The notes below the pieces were generated by a model. It saw only the letters and a program-made list of their open reading frames with translations. It made no database searches and had not been told where the DNA came from. From Ancylobacter mangrovi (GTDB taxonomy: Bacteria; Pseudomonadota; Alphaproteobacteria; Rhizobiales; Xanthobacteraceae), in assembly GCF_024752355.1 (NCBI RefSeq), contig NZ_JANTHZ010000005.1, positions 243,022-307,021 on the forward strand: a DNA stretch of 64,000 nucleotides, read 5' to 3'. This document shows positions 1 to 10,446 of the stretch, piece after piece. Every line of letters starts with the position of its first letter. The stretch's first letter is position 1. The position numbers were made by a program, and so were the translations under genes.

Positions 1-194
1 TCGCCCAGGAAGACGAGCCGGCTCTGAGTGCGCTGAGGGTCCGTGGCGGAACGGTGCTGCTCGATCCGCTCCAGCAGCAGCCGAAGGAGATCGAACCGGC
101 CATGGACATCGCCGATGGCGTAGACGCGCTGGCCCTCGGTGATGCGGAACGCTGTGCTCCGCGCCGCCGATTTGCGAGAGCGGGAAAAGAACAT
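1..194 (-). CDS. Serine/threonine-type metallophosphoesterase, N-terminal fragment
   Basis: The gene starts at an ATG at 194 and runs off the left edge, so only about 64 residues are visible. After a basic start (MFFSRSRKS) comes YAIGDVHGRFDLL, the first metal-binding GDxHG motif of the calcineurin-like phosphoesterase superfamily (PPP/bis(5'-nucleosyl)-tetraphosphatase type). The fragment ends just as the second motif, FLGD, appears. The family removes phosphate from proteins or small nucleotides using two metal ions. The substrate cannot be told from this fragment. Neighbouring genes on the same strand are separated from it by a terminator. Confidence 0.8.
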   Translation of the reverse strand, partial: MFFSRSRKSAARSTAFRITEGQRVYAIGDVHGRFDLLRLLLERIEQHRSATDPQRTQSRLVFLG

Positions 195-278
195 GCCTAA
201 CCTGGCCACTACCGGCTCGCGAGGCTTCCCGTATCGGAAGCATATGCATCAAGCATGGGGCAACACGGCTTAAAATAG

Positions 279-302
279 AACTCCCCGCCGCAGCGGGGAG
301 TT
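279..302 (-). terminator. Rho-independent terminator after the beta-barrel gene
   Basis: A perfect 10-bp stem, AACTCCCCGC / GCGGGGAGTT, closes a CGCA loop 34 bases downstream of the beta-barrel stop codon. On the minus strand it is followed by CTATTTTAA, a modest T-rich tail. It separates the secreted/beta-barrel unit from the phosphatase gene. Confidence 0.7.
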
Positions 303-335
303 CACATCTCGGTAAAAATCGACGACGGCGGATCG

Positions 336-1625
336 TCAGTAAGTCAGCGTGATGCCTGCCGTCACGACGCTGCGGTTGTAGTCCTCAGCACCGTTGATGT
401 TGTCGAAGTTCGTATCGAAGTCCGTGTAGCTGTAGTTCAGCGTCGCCGTGGCGTAACGGTTGATCAGATAACGAAGCTCGGCACCCATGAAGTAGGTATC
501 GTCGTTACGAGGATACTCTTCATAGTCCTGGTTCTGGTAGTTGAACCAGCCGGACAGCACGATGTTGCGGCGGAGCTCGTAGTCGAGGCGCACGCCGACT
601 TCGTTGCTGGTGACGGCCGAACCCATGATCCCGTCATAGATGTAGTTCGAGGTCAGGACCTCCTGCAGCGCGGTGAAGGTCACCGTCGCCAGCGGCGAGA
701 CGAACCAGTTGAGGTCCGCGCCGTAGGTCACGCCCGAGGCGCCGTTCAGGTAGCCGTTGTCCGTCGACCAGTCGCGATAGCCGACATAGGCTTCGCCGCG
801 CAGCAGGCGGGAGGGCTCGAACTTCAGGCCGGTCACGACGTCGTATTCCTCGGCGTCGTAGTTCACGTCCTGCATGTCGTACCAGTAGTAGCTGCCGCCG
901 ACGAACCAGCTCGTGAGCGGGCTGATGTCGTAGCCGACACGCCCGGACACCTGGTAGGTCTGACCGTCGCGGTAGCTCTGGTCGGTCGGCGCGCCGTCCA
1001 GGAAATTGTCGTAGTCGCGATCGCGGAAGTCGAACGTGCCCGTGGTCCAGAGCCGGTTGAACTCCTTGCGGAAGCCGACGCCGGCGGTCGTGCGGTCATA
1101 GGGCAGCGGCGAGGTGAGGCCCGTATTGGTCTCGTCGTCGCCGGGCAGCTCGTTCAGATGCGCGTAACGGGCATAGCCCATCAGCTCGAAGTCCTGCGTG
1201 ACGTCGAGACGCCCGCGCGAGCCCAGCGACCAGTTCTGATAGTCGGCATCGCTATAGCTGGCGTAGCTTCCGCTCTGAAAGTAGCCGTCGAACGACAGGA
1301 AATGGCGCAGCCAGTCCGACTTCAGCTCGAAGGCCGGCCGCACGGTGAGCACAGCGTCATCCTTCACGTTCGTGCCCGACGCGGTGATGTTGCTGTCGTA
1401 GCCGCCCGCCAGATACAGCGACGGCAGGAAGATGAAGGAACCGACGGGAACCCCCACCGGGTCGTACCCTTCAGGCTTACGGTCGGCCACCGGCGCCATG
1501 GACGGATCGACCTCGACCGCCGCACGTGAAGACGCGGGATAATCCGCTGCCAACGCAACGCTGGCGAAGGGTGCAATTACTAGACTCGACACGGCTCCGA
1601 GAGCCGCAAGGCGCCCCTTTTTCAT
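336..1625 (-). CDS. Outer-membrane beta-barrel protein (BBP2-like)
   Basis: About 429 residues with an N-terminal signal peptide (MKKGRLAALGAVSSLVIAPF, then an Ala-rich cleavage region). The rest alternates aromatic and polar residues in short strands and ends in ITLTY, a typical beta-barrel C-terminus with a terminal aromatic. The motif LYLAGGYDSNI near residue 70 is typical of the putative beta-barrel porin 2 family found with exopolysaccharide loci. The frame can be extended to a GTG at 1640, giving a 4-base overlap with the upstream gene. The ATG at 1625 is preferred because GAGG lies 9 bases before it and the signal peptide begins there. It is probably an outer-membrane conduit or structural protein; the cargo is unknown. 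Confidence 0.75.
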   Translation of the reverse strand: MKKGRLAALGAVSSLVIAPFASVALAADYPASSRAAVEVDPSMAPVADRKPEGYDPVGVPVGSFIFLPSLYLAGGYDSNITASGTNVKDDAVLTVRPAFELKSDWLRHFLSFDGYFQSGSYASYSDADYQNWSLGSRGRLDVTQDFELMGYARYAHLNELPGDDETNTGLTSPLPYDRTTAGVGFRKEFNRLWTTGTFDFRDRDYDNFLDGAPTDQSYRDGQTYQVSGRVGYDISPLTSWFVGGSYYWYDMQDVNYDAEEYDVVTGLKFEPSRLLRGEAYVGYRDWSTDNGYLNGASGVTYGADLNWFVSPLATVTFTALQEVLTSNYIYDGIMGSAVTSNEVGVRLDYELRRNIVLSGWFNYQNQDYEEYPRNDDTYFMGAELRYLINRYATATLNYSYTDFDTNFDNINGAEDYNRSVVTAGITLTY

Positions 1626-1636
1626 GCCCCCAAACC

Positions 1637-2260
1637 TCACGTATTCGGACTGATATTGCCGGTCTCATCCTTCTGGATGAAGGTGGTTACCACCTCGACC
1701 ACGGCATCTTCTGACGTCAGAACCGTCGGCGCCAAGGCGCCGCCCTCGTTGCTGAGCGCCGAATTGAAATTCGTCGCGAAGTCCGACCCCCGCGACACGT
1801 CGGCCGAGGCGAACGCCTGGTTGACCGACTCCAGCGCCGCCTGCGAGACGGGAGACGTCCCCGACGTCTGCTGCCATACCGCAACCTGGATCGCGACGCC
1901 GGTGGCCAGCGACGCCGTAAGGCTCGAATTCGCGGCCACGCCAGGCACCCCGCCCTTGCTGGCGTCGATGATCGCCCCGGTGATTTCCTGGGCAAGAGAA
2001 GGATTGTTAGCCAGCAGGCTGGCGATCGCATCGGCGAGTTGCGCGCCGGTGGCGCCCGAGCTCACGGCCGCCTGAACCAGGGCCGCAACCTGGCTCTGCG
2101 CCCAATCCGCGCCCGCGCCGGCCGGCGCGGTCGTGTTCGCGATCGCCTGCATTGTCGCCGGCTGCGCTTTGACCGGCGTGACGATCGAAACGCTCGTCAT
2201 CGCCACCAAAGCGCCGACACCGGCCGCCAAGGCAGCCCTACGCAGAGCCTTGCTTCTCAT
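1637..2260 (-). CDS. Ala-rich exported protein of unknown function
   Basis: About 207 residues. A clear Sec signal peptide (basic MRSKALRR, a hydrophobic stretch, then VKAQ) precedes a mature part rich in Ala, Ser, Val and Gly with predicted short helices (SQVAALVQAAV, LADAIASLLANNPSLAQEI). No recognisable domain. The start at 2260 is chosen over 2278 because GGTGGGG precedes it and the signal peptide starts there. Its stop codon lies just upstream of the beta-barrel gene start (12 bases inside the longest reading of that gene), so the two are almost certainly co-transcribed and probably work together at the cell surface. I do not recognise the family. Confidence 0.7.
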   Translation of the reverse strand: MRSKALRRAALAAGVGALVAMTSVSIVTPVKAQPATMQAIANTTAPAGAGADWAQSQVAALVQAAVSSGATGAQLADAIASLLANNPSLAQEITGAIIDASKGGVPGVAANSSLTASLATGVAIQVAVWQQTSGTSPVSQAALESVNQAFASADVSRGSDFATNFNSALSNEGGALAPTVLTSEDAVVEVVTTFIQKDETGNISPNT

Positions 2261-2598
2261 GATCGCCCCACCTGCCACATGTTATCTGCAAGAGAACGAT
2301 ACCACAGCCACCCTCTGATACTAGTGCAAGAATGTCACACGACGGGCGGCCCATACGTAAATGTCAGGTACATCTTACCTCCCGGACTCGCTTTGGCGGC
2401 CCGCGAAGGTCGGCAGAAATGAAAATCTACTTCGAAATCCAAGATAATCCGGCTCGGAACCCGTGCATTTGATCCGGATCATACATGACTGTCGCTGACT
2501 GTCCGCAAATGTTTCTCGATTAACACTTCGTTAAACGCACGCGCGGGCGAGCGAGACATAGATTAGATTAAATTCCGCCACAGTGAAATACTAGAAGA
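2261..2598. promoter_or_regulatory. AT-richer intergenic regulatory region
   Basis: 338 bases without a supported gene. This stretch is clearly richer in A/T than its flanks and lies upstream of the exported-protein/beta-barrel unit. It holds a palindrome (GATCCGGATC, 2471-2480), a direct repeat GACTGTC at 2487-2493 and 2497-2503, and a TTAA-N7-TTAA box (2520-2534). It most likely carries the promoter of the minus-strand unit. Confidence 0.5.
2520..2534. promoter_or_regulatory. Candidate CtrA box
   Basis: The sequence is TTAA-CACTTCG-TTAA, which matches the alphaproteobacterial CtrA consensus TTAA-N7-TTAA exactly. It lies about 260 bases upstream of the exported-protein gene start at 2260. 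CckA, the kinase that controls CtrA, is encoded in the same window. Binding is inferred only from the motif. Confidence 0.4.
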
Positions 2599-3348
2599 CT
2601 AACAGTTGGCAAGCAGCCGAAGGTAGAATGATGCGGAGGCGAAATCCTGATAGCGCATTTCGCGACGCAACATTGCTTCCCTGTCGGTACCCCATGCCTC
2701 CTCCTGAGTCAGCTCATCTATATGCGCAGCCTGCCACGCCGCTTCGGGACTTAGGTAGCCGCGCCAGACGGCAAGCGCGATCAGGGCCGATCCGCTCAAT
2801 GTTGTCATGAGGTTAAGCCCGGCGAGTCGCAGGGAATCGGTCGGCAGCGCGCGCGCAATCGCTTCGATCGACGATTCGGGCTGGTCGACGAAACGGATGC
2901 CCTCGCTCAGCACGAACACCGCGGCAAACTCATCGCGTGCCCAGGCTAGCAAAGGGTCCCAGTGCTCCGCCTGCCGCGCCACCAGTCGCGCCGGCCCCTC
3001 GGCGCGGTAGCAGATGAGATCACTCCCCGCATACCGCACGATCTCGGCGGCCACCGCCTCGCGCGCAGCCTCCACGCCGTCCAGCGCGGAGTTGGTTAGC
3101 CGCGTCAGCGGCATGCTCAGCGGGTTGATCACCTCCCCCTGCGCCGCCCATTCGCCGGCAAGCGCTTCTGCGAGCGGTCGGCTCGGCACGGCGAGGAGAT
3201 TGCGGCCGGGCGTGCGCACCGGGCGGCCGTCCAGTTCCACCCGGTACATGCCCTCCCCCGTCTCCGCGACGCCGGCCTCCTTGTAGAAGCGCTTCGGCAG
3301 CGGCCGCTCGCCCGGCGGCGGAGCGCCGCGCGGCGTCTCACCGCTCAT
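2599..3348 (-). CDS. ATP12-family F1 ATPase assembly chaperone
   Basis: 249 residues matching the ATP12 family. This chaperone binds the F1 alpha subunit during ATP synthase assembly in mitochondria and is conserved in alphaproteobacteria. Recognisable segments are RFYKEAGV near the start, VELDGRPVRTPGRNLL, the central PLTRLTNSALDG and the C-terminal half with YRAEGPARLVARQ and ALAVWRGYLSPEAAW. The start codon at 3348 overlaps the end of the upstream HAD phosphatase gene by 11 bases, which indicates translational coupling. The length is normal for bacterial members. Confidence 0.85.
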   Translation of the reverse strand: MSGETPRGAPPPGERPLPKRFYKEAGVAETGEGMYRVELDGRPVRTPGRNLLAVPSRPLAEALAGEWAAQGEVINPLSMPLTRLTNSALDGVEAAREAVAAEIVRYAGSDLICYRAEGPARLVARQAEHWDPLLAWARDEFAAVFVLSEGIRFVDQPESSIEAIARALPTDSLRLAGLNLMTTLSGSALIALAVWRGYLSPEAAWQAAHIDELTQEEAWGTDREAMLRREMRYQDFASASFYLRLLANC

Positions 3349-4075
3349 CGGCCGTCTCCGCGCGCTCGGTCCGATCCTCAGTGGCAGCCGGCGGCGACAC
3401 GAGACGCAGGCTGTCGGCCCACAGCTCGTCCATCGCCGCCAGCAGGGCCTCGGAATCGGACACCAGCCGCTCGGCGCCCGAGGAGCGCAGCATCTCCGGG
3501 GCGTGATAGCCCCAGGTCACGCCGACGGCGCGGGCGCCGGCCGCGCGAGCCATCACCATGTCGAAGCTGGTATCGCCGATCAGCACCGTGTCCAGCGGCG
3601 CCGCGCCGACCGCCGCCATCGCCTGCTGCACCATGGCCGGGTGCGGCTTCGAGGGCGCGTCGTCCGCGGTCTGTATGGTCACGAAGCGGCCCTGGAGCCC
3701 GTGATGGCTCAGCACCGCCGCGACGCCGCGCTGCGACTTCCCCGTGGCGATGCCCAGCACCACGTCGTCGCGCGCGGTCAGATGGTCCAGAACGCGGCGC
3801 ACGCCGGGGAACAGCGGCTCGGCGAAGTCCGGCTCGGCGCGCAATTCATGGAAGGCCTCGCGATAGAGCTGCGCCAGCCGCTCGGCGGGAAATTGCGGAT
3901 CCTCGCCGCCCAGCCGGCGCATGGCCTCCACCAGCGACAGGCCGACGATGCCGAGCAGCGCCTCGCGCGGCGGCAGCGTCAGGTCCGCACGCGCGAAGGC
4001 GCGGGTCATGGCGGCGACGATCACATTCTGGCTGTCGACCAGCGTTCCGTCGCAATCGAACAAGGCGAGTTTCAC
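3338..4075 (-). CDS. HAD-IA family hydrolase (phosphoglycolate phosphatase-like)
   Basis: 245 residues with all four HAD motifs: FDCDGTLVDS with the nucleophile Asp at the N-terminus, GIATGKS (motif II), the Lys in SKPHP (motif III) and IGDTSFDMVMARAAG (motif IV). The helical cap inserted after motif I is of the phosphoglycolate phosphatase/PGMB subclass. It dephosphorylates a small phosphorylated metabolite in the cytoplasm; the exact substrate is not visible. It precedes and overlaps the ATP12 gene, a pairing I recall as common in Rhizobiales. Confidence 0.85.
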   Translation of the reverse strand: MKLALFDCDGTLVDSQNVIVAAMTRAFARADLTLPPREALLGIVGLSLVEAMRRLGGEDPQFPAERLAQLYREAFHELRAEPDFAEPLFPGVRRVLDHLTARDDVVLGIATGKSQRGVAAVLSHHGLQGRFVTIQTADDAPSKPHPAMVQQAMAAVGAAPLDTVLIGDTSFDMVMARAAGARAVGVTWGYHAPEMLRSSGAERLVSDSEALLAAMDELWADSLRLVSPPAATEDRTERAETADER

Positions 4076-4130
4076 GATCTACCCATCCGGCCCGGCGGCG
4101 CGAGGCCGCCTGCAACAAGGACAATGCCGG

Positions 4131-4206
4131 TGGTGGGCGGTGACGGGCTCGAACCGCCGACCCTCTCGGTGTAAACGAGATGCTCTACCAACTGAGCTAA
4201 CCGCCC
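4131..4206 (-). tRNA. tRNA-Val (TAC anticodon)
   Basis: A complete 76-base cloverleaf on the minus strand. The acceptor arms GGGCGGT / ACCGCCC are followed by discriminator A and an encoded CCA at 4131-4133. The D-arm carries TAGCTCAGTTGGTAGAGCA. The anticodon stem TCTCG / CGAGA encloses TTTACAC with anticodon TAC, and the T-arm contains GGTTCGAGCC. It decodes GUA and related Val codons. Its position next to HU and lon is usual for Rhizobiales. Confidence 0.96.
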
Positions 4207-4288
4207 GAAGCACACCGCCCGCGCCACATGCCGCGGGTTCCGGCGAGACGTCGCGCCCGCCCCCTGTCGTCGGGAGCGGCGCGTCCGC

Positions 4289-4317
4289 CATAAAGCATCA
4301 GTGTGAGGAGGCTTCAA
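4289..4317 (-). promoter_or_regulatory. Candidate sigma-70 promoter for tRNA-Val
   Basis: On the minus strand: TTGAAG (4312-4317), a 17-base spacer, then TTTATG (4289-4294). Both hexamers are fair matches to TTGACA/TATAAT at ideal spacing. The tRNA begins about 80 bases downstream, so the leader would be long. Confidence 0.35.
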
Positions 4318-4549
4318 GACCCGAGGCGCCGATGCGGCCCCGGCCTGCCTGCCGGTGCCGGCTCGCCCGGCATCCGGTCCTCGTCCCCTTCCCGCTCTGT
4401 CCCGGTCCTGCGAGGCGGACGGGGCGGCGGGCTGTCGGGACGGTCCGGACGGCCATGCCGCCCGGAGAACGTACCGCCGTCGCGGGGGCGAGAGGGTCTG
4501 TGCAACCTGCTCTCACCTGCGGCACGCCGGGCACCGACCCCGAAGGCTC

Positions 4550-4566
4550 CCGTCTCGCTGAGACGG
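4550..4566 (-). terminator. Possible terminator below HU
   Basis: A 7-bp stem CCGTCTC / GAGACGG with a 3-base loop, 45 bases downstream of the HU stop. No T-tract follows, so termination is only a guess. Confidence 0.3.
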
Positions 4567-4610
4567 CGCCCCGGCCCGTGCAGCGTGCCGGCCCGCGACT
4601 GGAAATCGCG

Positions 4611-4889
4611 TCAGCCGTTCACGACTTCCTTGAGGCCCTTGCCGGGCGTGAACTTCGGGGCCTTCGAGGCCTCGATCTTGACCGGCTTGCCGGTGCGCGG
4701 GTTGCGACCCTCGCGCGCGGCGCGCGTCACGACCGAAAAGCTGCCGAAACCGATGAGCTTCACTTCCTCGCCCGCCTTCAGAGACGCGGCAATGGCGTCG
4801 AAGGTCGCGTCGACAGCAGCCGCGGCGGCAGCCTTGGTCAGCTTGGCCTGCTCGGCCACGGCGGCGACGAGTTCATTCTTCGTGGTCAT
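4611..4889 (-). CDS. hup: HU family nucleoid DNA-binding protein
   Basis: 92 residues, full family length. The protein begins MTTKNELVAAVAEQAKLTK and contains the conserved core LIGFGSFSVVTRAAREGRNP, which leads into the DNA-wrapping beta arm (GRNPRTGKPVKI), then ends FTPGKGLKEVVNG. HU dimers bend and compact DNA without strong sequence preference. The start at 4889 is set by family alignment and a GGAAGGAC ribosome-binding site; the open frame extends upstream, but the extra residues are not HU-like. It lies just beyond lon, the usual alphaproteobacterial order. Confidence 0.95.
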   Translation of the reverse strand: MTTKNELVAAVAEQAKLTKAAAAAAVDATFDAIAASLKAGEEVKLIGFGSFSVVTRAAREGRNPRTGKPVKIEASKAPKFTPGKGLKEVVNG

Positions 4890-5129
4890 CTGACCGGTCC
4901 TTCCCTTGATTGCACAAGAATCGTCGGTTGCATGCATCGACGACGGGCGCGACCCTTTCTCCAAATTGCGGCGAATGCAAGCGCCATAGGCCAGAAACCC
5001 GCACGAATACACGATTTTCAGGCTGTTTCCGGTATCAAGGGGCCGTCGCGGGCTGGCATGCCAGCGCCCGGATTTTAGGCGCCCGCGACTTTCCGTTGCA
5101 GGATTGTCATGGCCCGGGTGCAAAATGGA

Positions 5130-5159
5130 AGCGGCGGCGCCCTTCCGGACGCCGCCGCT
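5130..5159 (-). terminator. Terminator of lon
   Basis: A 10-bp stem AGCGGCGGCG / CGCCGCCGCT with a 10-base loop, 28 bases downstream of the lon stop. On the minus strand the tail reads TTCCATTTTG, so this is a convincing intrinsic terminator. Confidence 0.75.
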
Positions 5160-5187
5160 CGCCATTCTCATCGTGCCCGGAAGAGGC

Positions 5188-7617
<2,430 letters not shown>

Positions 7618-7844
7618 GGCTCTTTCCTTTCTATGGGCGGCCGGCCGTTCCCGCCGTCCCGGAGGGCGCGCAGGGGTACGGACCGTGCCGCAAAGCGGCC
7701 GGAACGCGAACGAAGATCGCTGTGCAGGAGCGGTGCGAACCGGGTTGGGCTCGTCTTGGCGAAGCACGTCGATGCGGTCGTGGACCGGAGGTCTCGGCTC
7801 AGATGGCGACTGCACCCGGCCCCGTCAAGGGAGCCGGTCGAGGC

Positions 7845-7866
7845 CCCGGCCGGATGTCCGGCCGGG
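7845..7866 (-). terminator. Hairpin below clpX
   Basis: A perfect 10-bp GC stem, CCCGGCCGGA / TCCGGCCGGG, with a 2-base centre, 18 bases after the clpX stop. No T-tract follows, so it may be a weak terminator or an RNA-stabilising hairpin between clpX and lon. Confidence 0.45.
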
Positions 7867-7884
7867 TTATGCTGTAGCGCGCCC

Positions 7885-9159
7885 TCAGGCACTCGCGCCC
7901 GCATCGCCGGTAGCCGCGCGGTCCGCATAGATATAGAGCGGACGCGCGTTCTGCTCGACGACCTCCTTGGAGATGACCACCTCCTCGACCCCTTCCAGGC
8001 CCGGCAGGTCGTACATCGTGTCGAGCAGGATGCCCTCCATGATCGAGCGCAGGCCGCGCGCGCCGGTCTTGCGCTCGATGGCCTTGCGGGCGATGGCGCC
8101 CAGCGCCTCCTCATGGATGGTCAGCTCGACGTTCTCCATCTCGAACAGGCGCTGGTACTGCTTGACCAGCGCGTTCTTGGGCTCGGCGAGGATCTTCTTC
8201 AGCGCCGCCTCGTCGAGGTCCTCGAGCGTGGCGATCACCGGCAGGCGGCCGATGAATTCGGGGATCAGCCCGTACTTCAGCAGGTCCTCGGGCTCCACCT
8301 CGCGGAACACCTCGCCGGGACGGCGGTCCTCCGGGGCGTGGACGACCGCGCCGAAGCCGATCGAGGTGCCCTTGCCGCGCGAGGAGATGATCTTGTCGAG
8401 CCCGGCGAAGGCGCCGCCGCAGATGAACAGGATGTTGGTCGTGTCCACCTGCAGGAACTCCTGCTGGGGATGCTTGCGCCCGCCCTGAGGCGGCACGGAG
8501 GCGACCGTGCCTTCCATGATCTTCAGCAGCGCCTGCTGCACGCCCTCGCCCGACACGTCCCGCGTGATGGACGGGTTGTCGGACTTGCGGCTGATCTTGT
8601 CGATCTCGTCGATATAGACGATGCCGCGCTGGGCGCGCTCGACATTGTAGTCCGCCGACTGCAGCAGCTTGAGGATGATGTTCTCGACATCCTCGCCGAC
8701 ATAGCCCGCCTCGGTCAGCGTCGTCGCGTCCGCCATGGTGAAGGGCACGTCGAGGATGCGGGCGAGAGTCTGCGCGAGCAGCGTCTTGCCCGAACCGGTC
8801 GGCCCGATCAGCAGGATGTTCGACTTCGCCAGCTCGACGTCGCCGGCATGCTTGGTCGCGTGGTTGAGCCTCTTGTAGTGGTTGTGCACCGCCACCGAGA
8901 GCACGCGCTTGGCATGGAACTGGCCGATCACGTAATCGTCCAGCACCTTGCAGATTTCCTTGGGGGTGGGTATCCCGTCACGCGACTTCACCAGCGAGGA
9001 CTTGTTCTCCTCGCGAATGATGTCCATGCACAGCTCGACGCATTCATCGCAGATGAACACGGTAGGTCCCGCGATAAGTTTGCGGACCTCGTGCTGGCTC
9101 TTGCCGCAGAACGAGCAATACAGTGTATTCTTGCTGTCGCCGCCGCCAACCTTGCTCAT
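7885..9159 (-). CDS. clpX: ClpX, ATP-dependent unfoldase of the ClpXP protease
   Basis: 424 residues, the usual length. The N-terminal zinc-binding domain has Cys15, Cys18, Cys37 and Cys40. The AAA+ module follows with Walker A GPTGSGKT, Walker [10 protein letters not shown], and the substrate-gripping GYVGEDVE loop. ClpX recognises tagged or adaptor-delivered proteins, unfolds them and feeds them into ClpP. The start at 9159 follows a GGAG site. clpP lies upstream on the same strand with a 374-base gap, and lon lies downstream. Confidence 0.97.
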   Translation of the reverse strand: MSKVGGGDSKNTLYCSFCGKSQHEVRKLIAGPTVFICDECVELCMDIIREENKSSLVKSRDGIPTPKEICKVLDDYVIGQFHAKRVLSVAVHNHYKRLNHATKHAGDVELAKSNILLIGPTGSGKTLLAQTLARILDVPFTMADATTLTEAGYVGEDVENIILKLLQSADYNVERAQRGIVYIDEIDKISRKSDNPSITRDVSGEGVQQALLKIMEGTVASVPPQGGRKHPQQEFLQVDTTNILFICGGAFAGLDKIISSRGKGTSIGFGAVVHAPEDRRPGEVFREVEPEDLLKYGLIPEFIGRLPVIATLEDLDEAALKKILAEPKNALVKQYQRLFEMENVELTIHEEALGAIARKAIERKTGARGLRSIMEGILLDTMYDLPGLEGVEEVVISKEVVEQNARPLYIYADRAATGDAGASA

Positions 9160-9533
9160 GCGTCTCTCCGTCCGCTCAGCGGGCCGGGCACTGCCCGTAC
9201 CGCCCCAGTCTCGAAGGCCGCCGCGGGCCTCCGAAGGGGGAGAAACGCGACGGCGCCTTGGCCGTCAAAAGGAAGCGACTTAAGGCTTCGACCGTTCAGC
9301 GCTAGCCAAGCACGCTAGAAGCAGCCCGATCAAGACGGCATTCACGCCATCCCCGACTTCGGCGGTCCTTACCGCCCCGGCCGGCACCTCGTCACACCTC
9401 CCGGCGACACTTCATCCGTTCGTCATGCAAGCGCGATACCGCGATGCATGCAAGTCCGCCACGCATCCGATGGCGGGTCCCGCCGTGATATAGGAAGCCG
9501 ACGTGGCTTCCGAAACACTAAGCCTAATCCCCA
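9160..9533. other. Intergenic region between clpP and clpX
   Basis: 374 bases with no supported gene. The clpP-proximal end holds a terminator-like hairpin (9494-9512). The rest presumably holds the clpX promoter, but I could not identify convincing -35/-10 or heat-shock elements. Confidence 0.5.
9494..9512 (-). terminator. Terminator-like hairpin below clpP
   Basis: A perfect 7-bp stem GGAAGCC / GGCTTCC with a 5-base loop, 21 bases after the clpP stop, followed on the minus strand by TATATC. The tail is weak, so termination may be partial. Confidence 0.5.
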
Positions 9534-10166
9534 TCAGGGCTTCGCAGGGGCCTCGTCGGGACGCTTGTCGATCACATTGTCGATAAGTCCGAAGGACTTG
9601 GCAGCCTCGGACGTCATGAAGTTATCGCGCTCGAGCGCATCTTCCACCGCCTGCAGCGACTGGCCGGTGTGCTTCACGTAAATCTCATTGAGCCGCTTCT
9701 TGAGGCTCAGGATCTCCTGCGCGTGCAGCATGATGTCCGTCACCTGGCCCTGGAAGCCGCCCGAGGGCTGGTGCACCATGATTCGCGCGTTCGGCAGCGC
9801 GAAGCGCATGTCCTTCTCGCCGGCGGTCAGCAGCAGCGAGCCCATCGAGGCCGCCTGGCCGATGCACAGCGTCGACACGGCCGGCTTGATGAACTGCATG
9901 GTGTCGTAGATCGCCAGGCCCGACGTCACCACCCCGCCCGGCGAGTTGATGTACATCGAGATCTCCTTCTTGGGGTTCTCGGCCTCCAGGAACAGCAGCT
10001 GCGCGACCATCAGCGTCGCCATGCCGTCCTCGACCGCCCCGGTCAGGAAGATGATGCGCTCCTTCAGGAGGCGCGAATAAATGTCGTAGGAGCGCTCGCC
10101 GCGGTTGGTCTGCTCGACCACCATCGGGACGAGATAGTTCATGTAGGTATCGATAGGGTCACGCAT
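9534..10166 (-). CDS. clpP: ClpP, proteolytic subunit of ClpXP/ClpAP
   Basis: 210 residues. The Ser-His-Asp peptidase is intact: Ser107 in GQAASMGS, His132 in MVHQPSGG, and the Asp in FGLIDNV. Other family landmarks are [20 protein letters not shown] and the axial-loop N-terminus [20 protein letters not shown]. Fourteen subunits form the proteolytic barrel served by ClpX or ClpA. The start at 10166 is set by CAGGAGCGG at the right distance; the longer open frame is not conserved-looking. It belongs to the tig-clpP-clpX-lon block. Confidence 0.97.
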   Translation of the reverse strand: MRDPIDTYMNYLVPMVVEQTNRGERSYDIYSRLLKERIIFLTGAVEDGMATLMVAQLLFLEAENPKKEISMYINSPGGVVTSGLAIYDTMQFIKPAVSTLCIGQAASMGSLLLTAGEKDMRFALPNARIMVHQPSGGFQGQVTDIMLHAQEILSLKKRLNEIYVKHTGQSLQAVEDALERDNFMTSEAAKSFGLIDNVIDKRPDEAPAKP

Positions 10167-10261
10167 ATTCCGCTCCTGAGCGGGCCGGCGAGAGGCGCCG
10201 TCCGCGAATCCATCTCTTCCAACATAAGCGGAAAGTCCGTTCCCGCTAGAGTTCGCCTGCC

Positions 10262-10277
10262 ATCCAGCGATCTGGAT
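10262..10277. promoter_or_regulatory. Inverted repeat upstream of clpP
   Basis: ATCCAG-CGAT-CTGGAT, perfect 6-base arms, about 100 bases upstream of the clpP start. It could be an operator or a leader hairpin; no known regulator is recognised. Confidence 0.3.
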
Positions 10278-10351
10278 AGCCCAATCATGGCCGGCGTGCG
10301 ACCGGGCGGGTCGCCGCGCCCCGCGCAAATCGCGCCCGCGCGGAATGCAAA

Positions 10352-10375
10352 AGGGGCCAGCGCGCGCCGACCCCT
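10352..10375 (-). terminator. Terminator of tig
   Basis: On the minus strand a 10-bp stem (AGGGGTCGGC paired with GCTGGCCCCT, two G-T wobbles) with a GCGC loop is followed by TTTGC, about 70 bases below the trigger factor stop. A standard intrinsic terminator. Confidence 0.7.
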
Positions 10376-10446
10376 CCCGCTTTCGATGTGCCGGCCCGCC
10401 TCGCGTGCGGGCCTCGAGCAGAGCGCGCCGAACCGGTCGCGTCCGC

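Larger units (their letters stand above)
4207..4610. other. Intergenic region between tRNA-Val and HU
   Basis: About 400 very GC-rich bases. Every reading frame here looks like low-complexity Arg/Pro/Gly translation, and I see no supported gene. It holds a plausible promoter for tRNA-Val (4289-4317) and a short hairpin below HU (4550-4566). Confidence 0.6.

Noticed and set aside
4303..5078. Several long frames around tRNA-Val and HU
   Set aside because: They overlap the tRNA or the HU gene and give Arg/Pro/Gly-rich products with no family resemblance.
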